Positions 59,297-63,225 of a stretch of DNA of 63,225 nucleotides are shown here, piece by piece. The first letter of the stretch is position 1. Every line of letters begins with the position of its first letter. The stretch spans positions 1-63,225 of the forward strand of contig DWWU01000037.1 in assembly GCA_019119555.1 (NCBI GenBank), given 5' to 3'. The notes below the pieces were generated by a model that saw only the letters and a program-made list of their open reading frames with translations, made no database searches and was not told the origin of the DNA. The translations under genes were made by a program, and so were the position numbers. The stretch comes from Candidatus Fusicatenibacter intestinigallinarum. GTDB lineage: Bacteria > Bacillota > Clostridia > Lachnospirales > Lachnospiraceae.

Positions 59297-60514
59297 CTAT
59301 TTTTTCCTGCATTCTGCTGCATATCCTATGGAAACGCCAGCAGTGAGCATAAGCATACACAGACCTGAAAGAAAGAACCAGACATTTACACCTGTTTTTT
59401 CTGCTATTGGACTGCTGAAAAGTAAGCCGACTGGCATTGTAACAGACGAAATCAGTGTGAGAACTGAAAATGCCCGTCCCATTCTGTCCGGAGATATGGT
59501 TTCCTGCATATACGCAGTCAGCGGAATTGTATGGACATTTCCGAAAGCCCCTAAACAGACACAACTTCCTGCAAAGAAAAACCAACCGATATAAGCAGGC
59601 GGTATGATACCGCAGAGCAGCGACATAACACCCATTCCAAATAAACCGATAAAAGAAACTCTGATCTTTCGGTTTATCTTCAGAACACTGGAAAATAAAA
59701 GTGATGATATCATCATGCCGATTGCAAAAGATAACTCCACAGCGCTGCCATACATCGCCGATAACTTAAAATAATCGCTTGTCATCAGCGGATAAAAGGA
59801 GGACAGTGGCGCGTAAAAGAACATACAGAGCGCCTCTGCGATCACCACATAAAATAGTTTTTTGTCTTCTCTGAATACCTGCAGTCCCTCTTTGATTTCA
59901 GCTATGAAATGCTGTTGTTTCTGGTTCGTTTTTTCAGGTTTCGGGATTTTAACGACTGCTAACGCAATACTTGCGAAAATTGCCCCTGCCACATCACTCA
60001 TTAAGACGATTGACATTGGAAAGATCGCGTATAAAGACGCACCGATTACCGGTCCCAGCAAAAAGGAACCTGAATTCAGAAGCTGTATCCACCCATTGAT
60101 TTTTACCAGCTGGTCTTTTGGCACCAGCTGCGGAATCATCGACTGTATTGCCGGCTGCTGGAACGTACTTCCAATGCCGCGGACACACAGCATAACAAAT
60201 ACCGTCCACACAGGCAGGTCAAAAAAGTATAATACCACTGCATAAATCAGCGCGACCGTCCCCATTGTCATATCCGAAAAAACAGAGATGAATTTTCGGT
60301 TATAACGGTCAGCCGCAATTCCTGCCAGCGGACTGAATAAGGTCATCGGGAGGTAGGCGACAAGCCCTGATATTCCCAGCATTAACGGCGAAGATGTTTT
60401 TTCCGCAAGCCACCAGATAAGAGCAAACTGAACACCGTGGCTCCCTAACATTGAAACTGCCTGTCCCAACGCGACAATCATAAACTGCGATTTCCATTTT
60501 TGTGTTTTTTCCAT
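59297..60514 (-). CDS. MFS efflux transporter (Mef-like)
   Basis: The 405-residue protein has about twelve helices. The start SMLGSHGVQFALIWWLAEKT and the loop GIAADRYNRKFI (MFS loop 2-3 form) are typical of the macrolide-efflux type. ATG 60514 has AGAGGA upstream; a frame to 60538 is possible. It lies downstream of a MarR gene on the same strand, which suggests MarR control and drug efflux. Confidence 0.86.
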   Translation of the reverse strand: MEKTQKWKSQFMIVALGQAVSMLGSHGVQFALIWWLAEKTSSPLMLGISGLVAYLPMTLFSPLAGIAADRYNRKFISVFSDMTMGTVALIYAVVLYFFDLPVWTVFVMLCVRGIGSTFQQPAIQSMIPQLVPKDQLVKINGWIQLLNSGSFLLGPVIGASLYAIFPMSIVLMSDVAGAIFASIALAVVKIPKPEKTNQKQQHFIAEIKEGLQVFREDKKLFYVVIAEALCMFFYAPLSSFYPLMTSDYFKLSAMYGSAVELSFAIGMMISSLLFSSVLKINRKIRVSFIGLFGMGVMSLLCGIIPPAYIGWFFFAGSCVCLGAFGNVHTIPLTAYMQETISPDRMGRAFSVLTLISSVTMPVGLLFSSPIAEKTGVNVWFFLSGLCMLMLTAGVSIGYAAECRKK

Positions 60515-60640
60515 ATTAAATTGTCCTCTCATTTTCAAAATGGTTTCTCAAACAGGGGACAATATCAAACAGGATCATCCCCTTATTGTGCTGCTGCCGA
60601 CATCAAGCCACCTCCCTTCAGAAGATTTTTGTTTCCGGTT

Positions 60641-61102
60641 TTATAACATGGCTTCCATATATTTTTTCAATCCGTCACGATATTTTTTCGTAAGCTTCAG
60701 ATATTGCTGTTGTTCCTCCGCCGTCCATTCTTCCCAGATTCTGTTTTCGATTTCGTGCAGAGGCATTATTTTTTCCGATGAAAACTTCTTTCCCTTTTCC
60801 GTCAGACAGAGAATTGTATTTCTGCCTTTCCCCTGTTCCAGATATACGATTTCCTCTTTTTCCAATTTGCGAATTGCAGAATTGATTGTCTGGCGGCTGA
60901 TACCTGTAAGTTTGCTTATTTCGCTTTGCAGACATTTCCCATCTTTCTCACAGAGTACGTATAAAATATTTTGAACGCTGTCCGAAATCCCCATTTTTAC
61001 AGCCGCTTCGTGGTATAAAGCGTTGATTTCTCCGGCCAGATAGGTATATTGCCCCGTTTCTAAATAATGCAAAGGATTCCCTCCTTTTTTGTCCGATTTC
61101 AT
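60641..61102 (-). CDS. MarR family transcriptional regulator
   Basis: The 153-residue protein has a winged helix-turn-helix (SEISKLTGISRQTINSAIRK near residues 60-80) and wing EQGKGRNTILCLTEKG. MarR repressors sense small molecules and often control an adjacent efflux pump. Its start codon overlaps one copy of a 13-bp direct repeat that recurs over its promoter, suggesting autoregulation. Confidence 0.9.
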   Translation of the reverse strand: MKSDKKGGNPLHYLETGQYTYLAGEINALYHEAAVKMGISDSVQNILYVLCEKDGKCLQSEISKLTGISRQTINSAIRKLEKEEIVYLEQGKGRNTILCLTEKGKKFSSEKIMPLHEIENRIWEEWTAEEQQQYLKLTKKYRDGLKKYMEAML

Positions 61103-61139
61103 ACACGTACTATTATATCCGATTTCGTATATAAGTCAA
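61091..61139 (-). promoter_or_regulatory. marR promoter with paired operator-like direct repeats
   Basis: On the minus strand TTGACT (61134-61139) and TATAAT (61112-61117) are 16 bp apart. TCCGATTTC-ATAC (61092-61104) and TCCGATTTC-GTAT (61118-61130) are near-identical direct repeats 26 bp apart, one over the start codon and one inside the promoter spacer. Confidence 0.7.
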
Positions 61140-61173
61140 CAGTTTTTTATTTTTAGCAACAATGTTGGTTAAA

Positions 61174-61300
61174 GCTCAGCCAGGTCTGTCATTCACTGCA
61201 CAGACCGTATGAAAGTATAGTGCCTGTGGGCATTCGGCCCATCGCGAAGCGATTTTCAATAGCCGGATGCTTAACCGTTCAGCTGGCTGAACGGTTGCCA
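61174..61300 (+). repeat. Composite repeat: families C, D and B in a row
   Basis: 61174-61235 is family C (CAGGTCTG, TGCACAGACCGTATGAAAG, TAGTGCCTGTGGGC), 61238-61260 is the exact complement of the family-D block at 25520, and 61271-61298 is the family-B dyad (TTAACCGTTCAGCTGG, CTGAACGGTTGC). This is the best single view of the mosaic. It fills most of the 339-bp spacer between marR and ogt. Confidence 0.82.
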
Positions 61301-61329
61301 ATGTTGCCTGCCGGCGGCAAAATGAGTCA

Positions 61330-61368
61330 GAAAAAAGCAGGAAAACATTTTTGATTTTCCTGCTTTCT
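61330..61368 (-). terminator. ogt terminator
   Basis: AAAGCAGGAAAA and TTTTCCTGCTTT (61334-61345 and 61355-61366) form a 12-bp stem; on the minus strand TTTCTG extends the T-run. Confidence 0.82.
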
Positions 61369-61441
61369 GAGATATGGGTTCATTTCCATTATTATTCTAT
61401 TATTCTGATGATATCTTTTTTTGCGAAGTTGACGGACCTGC

Positions 61442-61972
61442 TCAAGCGGTTCCCTTCTTTGGTATGAAAAAGGATTTCATATCTGCCTTTTCCAGCTGCA
61501 GCAATTTGATCTTTCGGTCAATTCCTCCGGCGTAACCTGTCAGACTGCCGTTTGTGCCGACAACACGATGGCAGGGAACAATGATTGAAATTTCATTGTG
61601 ACTTATTGCGCCGCCTACGGCCTGCGCTGACATATGCGGCAGGCCTTTTTTGGCGGCAATCAGCTTTGCAATCCCGCCGTATGTCATAGTCTGGCCGTAT
61701 GGGATGGTACAGAGAATTTCCCATACCTCTTTCCGGAAAGATGTGCCGGTGAAATGAAGCGGTACGGCAAAATCCGGCTCTTTTCCCGAAAAATAAATGT
61801 CGAGCCATTGTCTGGATTTTTCAAAAAGGGGAAGTTCCTTTTCCTCATGTTCTTTGTCCAGAGAAAGAGCAAAAAATTTTTGCCCCTCAAACCATAATCC
61901 GGTTAAGCCAATATCATCCGCAGCTAAAAGAATATCGCCAATAGGGGAACAATAATGACTGACGTACTGCAT
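61442..61972 (-). CDS. ogt: Methylated-DNA-[protein]-cysteine S-methyltransferase
   Basis: The 176-residue suicide repair protein removes O6-alkyl groups from guanine. The acceptor Cys lies in IIVPCHRVVG near residue 143, preceded by the helix-turn-helix region TIPYGQTMTYGGIA and followed by LTGYAGGIDRK. ATG 61972 is used because GGAGGA lies seven bases upstream; a TTG two codons earlier is in frame. Confidence 0.95.
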   Translation of the reverse strand: MQYVSHYCSPIGDILLAADDIGLTGLWFEGQKFFALSLDKEHEEKELPLFEKSRQWLDIYFSGKEPDFAVPLHFTGTSFRKEVWEILCTIPYGQTMTYGGIAKLIAAKKGLPHMSAQAVGGAISHNEISIIVPCHRVVGTNGSLTGYAGGIDRKIKLLQLEKADMKSFFIPKKGTA

Positions 61973-62022
61973 ATTCAATCCTCCGTTTTAAATATTGATC
62001 AGACCTGTTACAGTCCGGCCGG

Positions 62023-62163
62023 GTCTACTGATGTGCGATAAAGAAGTAATAGAAGTGTAAAAAATTTTGCCAATATGGAATTACTCTCGCCTTGCAACTC
62101 GTCCTCATGGGACAATCTCGGATAAAGGGCGGTAATGAGGTTTTGGGTGGCTTGTCTTAACAT
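62023..62163 (-). pseudogene. N-terminal stub of a Tn4451/TnpX-type large serine recombinase
   Basis: A 46-codon frame on the minus strand behind GGAGGATTTT encodes MLRQATQNLITALYPRLSHE followed by DELQGESNSI, which is the start of the resolvase domain of TnpX-like recombinases (catalytic Ser in YPRLS). After residue 31 the sequence becomes unrelated, Leu-rich and then stops. The rest of the roughly 500-600-residue enzyme is missing, so this is a truncated remnant of an integrative element. Confidence 0.65.
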
Positions 62164-62188
62164 AAAATCCTCCGTTTCCGACAGCCAG

Positions 62189-62230
62189 CCGCCCTATACC
62201 GTGGTTTCATTGTACCACGGTATAGGGCGG
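62189..62230. other. Perfect 17-bp inverted repeat upstream of the recombinase stub
   Basis: CCGCCCTATACCGTGGT (62189-62205) and ACCACGGTATAGGGCGG (62214-62230) are perfect complements around TTCATTGT. No T-run follows on either strand, so it is not a classic terminator; it may be a recombinase or attachment-related site of the element, or a structured leader. Confidence 0.6.
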
Positions 62231-62377
62231 GCCGTATAGCGGCAAAGTGTAAAATCTGCTTCTTTATGATTTGTCAAATTGCCGATTTTTGTGTAGCGAT
62301 TTATTGTTTTCATTTTGTTGTGTAAATATTTATAAATCCGTGTTATGATACTAAAAACAAATTTACGGGGTGGAGAA

Positions 62378-62683
62378 ATGAAAAATGTAATTATTAGCGC
62401 CGATGGTGATAGAATGGTTTATTCTGTTCCGAACATTGTAGCTGACAATCTAACCGAATACTGCATTGAATTTTGTGATAAATGGCTTAGAACAAGTTCC
62501 CACGCAAAAAAATATAGGATTAACGGTGGCCTATGTTACAATGAGCGGGATTTCATTGAGTATCTCAACAGATTCATATTTCCCAAAGAGCAATCGGTGT
62601 TTATTGAAAATCTTGGTCCAATAGGGATTGATGAATTACCAATACCAGAACGCTACAAGGATTGTCCTATGTTTAATTTCTAA
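62378..62683 (+). CDS. Hypothetical protein within the element remnant
   Basis: The 101-residue protein begins MKNVIISADGDRMVYSVPN and ends GIDELPIPERYKDCPMFNF. It is soluble, AT-rich and preceded by GGGGTGGAG. I do not recognise the family. It lies between the recombinase stub and the dnaC-tnpW remnant on the opposite strand and may be a cargo gene of the element. Confidence 0.65.
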   Translation: MKNVIISADGDRMVYSVPNIVADNLTEYCIEFCDKWLRTSSHAKKYRINGGLCYNERDFIEYLNRFIFPKEQSVFIENLGPIGIDELPIPERYKDCPMFNF

Positions 62684-62737
62684 AAGATATAATAAGCGGC
62701 CACGTTCCCCGGTATGGCCGTTTCTCCATGCCCCGGC

Positions 62738-63225
62738 TCACGCCGGATAAGTCGGCTCCTGTGTAGCAGCGGCTTCCGCTTCCAGTACCCGCGCCATTTT
62801 GTCGGCGGCGGTAGTCGTGGTGTCTTTCTTGAAATAGCCGGACACGACAAGGACGGAATTGCCCATGCGGATTTCCGTCACGCAGTCAGGGCGGCGGGTG
62901 GTGCGGCTGTCAATCACATTGAAACCTGTTCCAATCCGTACTCGGTGCCGCGCTCCATGCCGAAGTCGTCAAGGATAAGCAGCGGATAGCGGCAAAGGTG
63001 GGAAAAGTACTCGTTGCGCCCCTCAAAGCTGGCGGCAAGGTCGTTGAGGATAAGGGCAAAGTTTGTCATGTGGACGGGGATTTCTTTTTCCATGAGGGCG
63101 TTTGCGATACAGCCCGCAAGGTAGCTTTTCCCGGTTCCCACGCCGCCCCAGAACAGGCAGCCGATATTGTCGGCTCGCATATCCTCCCAATGCTCCACAT
63201 ACCGGCGGGCAATCCCGGCCTGCGG
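62738..63225 (-). pseudogene. Fused remnant of a DnaC-like ATPase and TnpW-like protein (runs off the window)
   Basis: From the window edge the minus strand encodes a DnaC/IstB-like ATPase: Walker A WGGVGTGKSYLAG near 63140 and Walker B LLILDDFGME near 62960. After YGLEQV a base appears lost, giving an early stop near 62914. In the frame shifted by one, the sequence resumes FNVIDSR and passes straight into TTRRPDCVTEIRMGNS and FKKDTTTTAADKMARVLEAE, the body of a TnpW-like transposon protein ending at 62738. The DnaC C-terminus and TnpW start are missing, which points to a deletion fusion plus a frameshift. Confidence 0.65.

Noticed and set aside
62189-62230. Intrinsic terminator
   Set aside because: The 17-bp stem is perfect but no T-run follows on either strand.

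Overview
The window reads as chromosome of an anaerobic, low-oxygen-adapted Clostridia member, most likely Lachnospiraceae. That placement is inferred from content: an Rnf complex, a group-A [FeFe] hydrogenase with an NADH/NADPH-type partner, rubrerythrin, a T-box leader, SipW-type secretion, strong Shine-Dalgarno sites and sigma-A promoters of TTGACA-N17-TATAAT form. No database search was possible, so genus and species are not assigned. Most of the window is moderately GC-rich. About 57.8-62.7 kb is visibly more AT-rich and looks acquired.

Layout, left part: a truncated CydDC-like heterodimeric ABC exporter (1-3008); a xylan-oligosaccharide operon of GH43 plus GH39 behind a promoter carrying a XylR-like palindrome (3263-6509); an AI-2E-family permease; a four-repeat HNH-repeat protein without a nuclease domain; glyA; a GNAT acetyltransferase; a single-polypeptide ABC exporter; xpt; rubrerythrin; and a ferredoxin-type aldo/keto reductase. 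Next comes a consensus promoter, a yybP-ykoY (Mn2+-type) riboswitch with its terminator, an orphan sodium-pump decarboxylase beta subunit and a 40-residue gamma-like partner (16242-17852).

Centre: an [FeFe] hydrogenase and a GltD/NuoF-tail fusion flavoprotein (18831-22393), then branched-chain amino acid genes (ilvN, ilvC, a LysR regulator, leuC, leuD and, further on, T-box-controlled leuA), with rnfCDGEAB-apbE-NusG_II-Gx transporter inserted between leuD and leuA. A tRNA-Pro(GGG) lies just upstream of the leucine T-box. thrC follows, then a secreted cell-wall hydrolase with six nearly identical 132-bp repeats. A cobalamin lower-ligand operon follows (cobT, cobU, cobS, a short CobU-like gene, cobC) and ends with an amidohydrolase.

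Right part: a surface-fibre locus (46543-53351) encodes a SipW-like signal peptidase, three proteins with SipW-type signal peptides (the last with an APKTG sorting tail), a class B sortase and an 874-residue SpaA-domain protein. After it come a membrane-anchored MutS-like ATPase, pckA and a low-molecular-weight tyrosine phosphatase. A leftward AT-rich block (MarR, MFS, cytidine-deaminase-like, HhH-GPD-like) and ogt follow. The window ends in remnants that look like a Tn1549/Tn4451-type integrative element: a recombinase N-terminal stub and a dnaC-tnpW deletion fusion.

Throughout, intergenic spaces carry mosaic short palindromic repeats of four families (A-D below) that recur in both orientations and in different combinations. 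At least one copy forms a transcription terminator. The strongest leads are the metal-type riboswitch on an orphan decarboxylase pump subunit, the SipW/sortase/SpaA fibre locus, and the mosaic repeat system.
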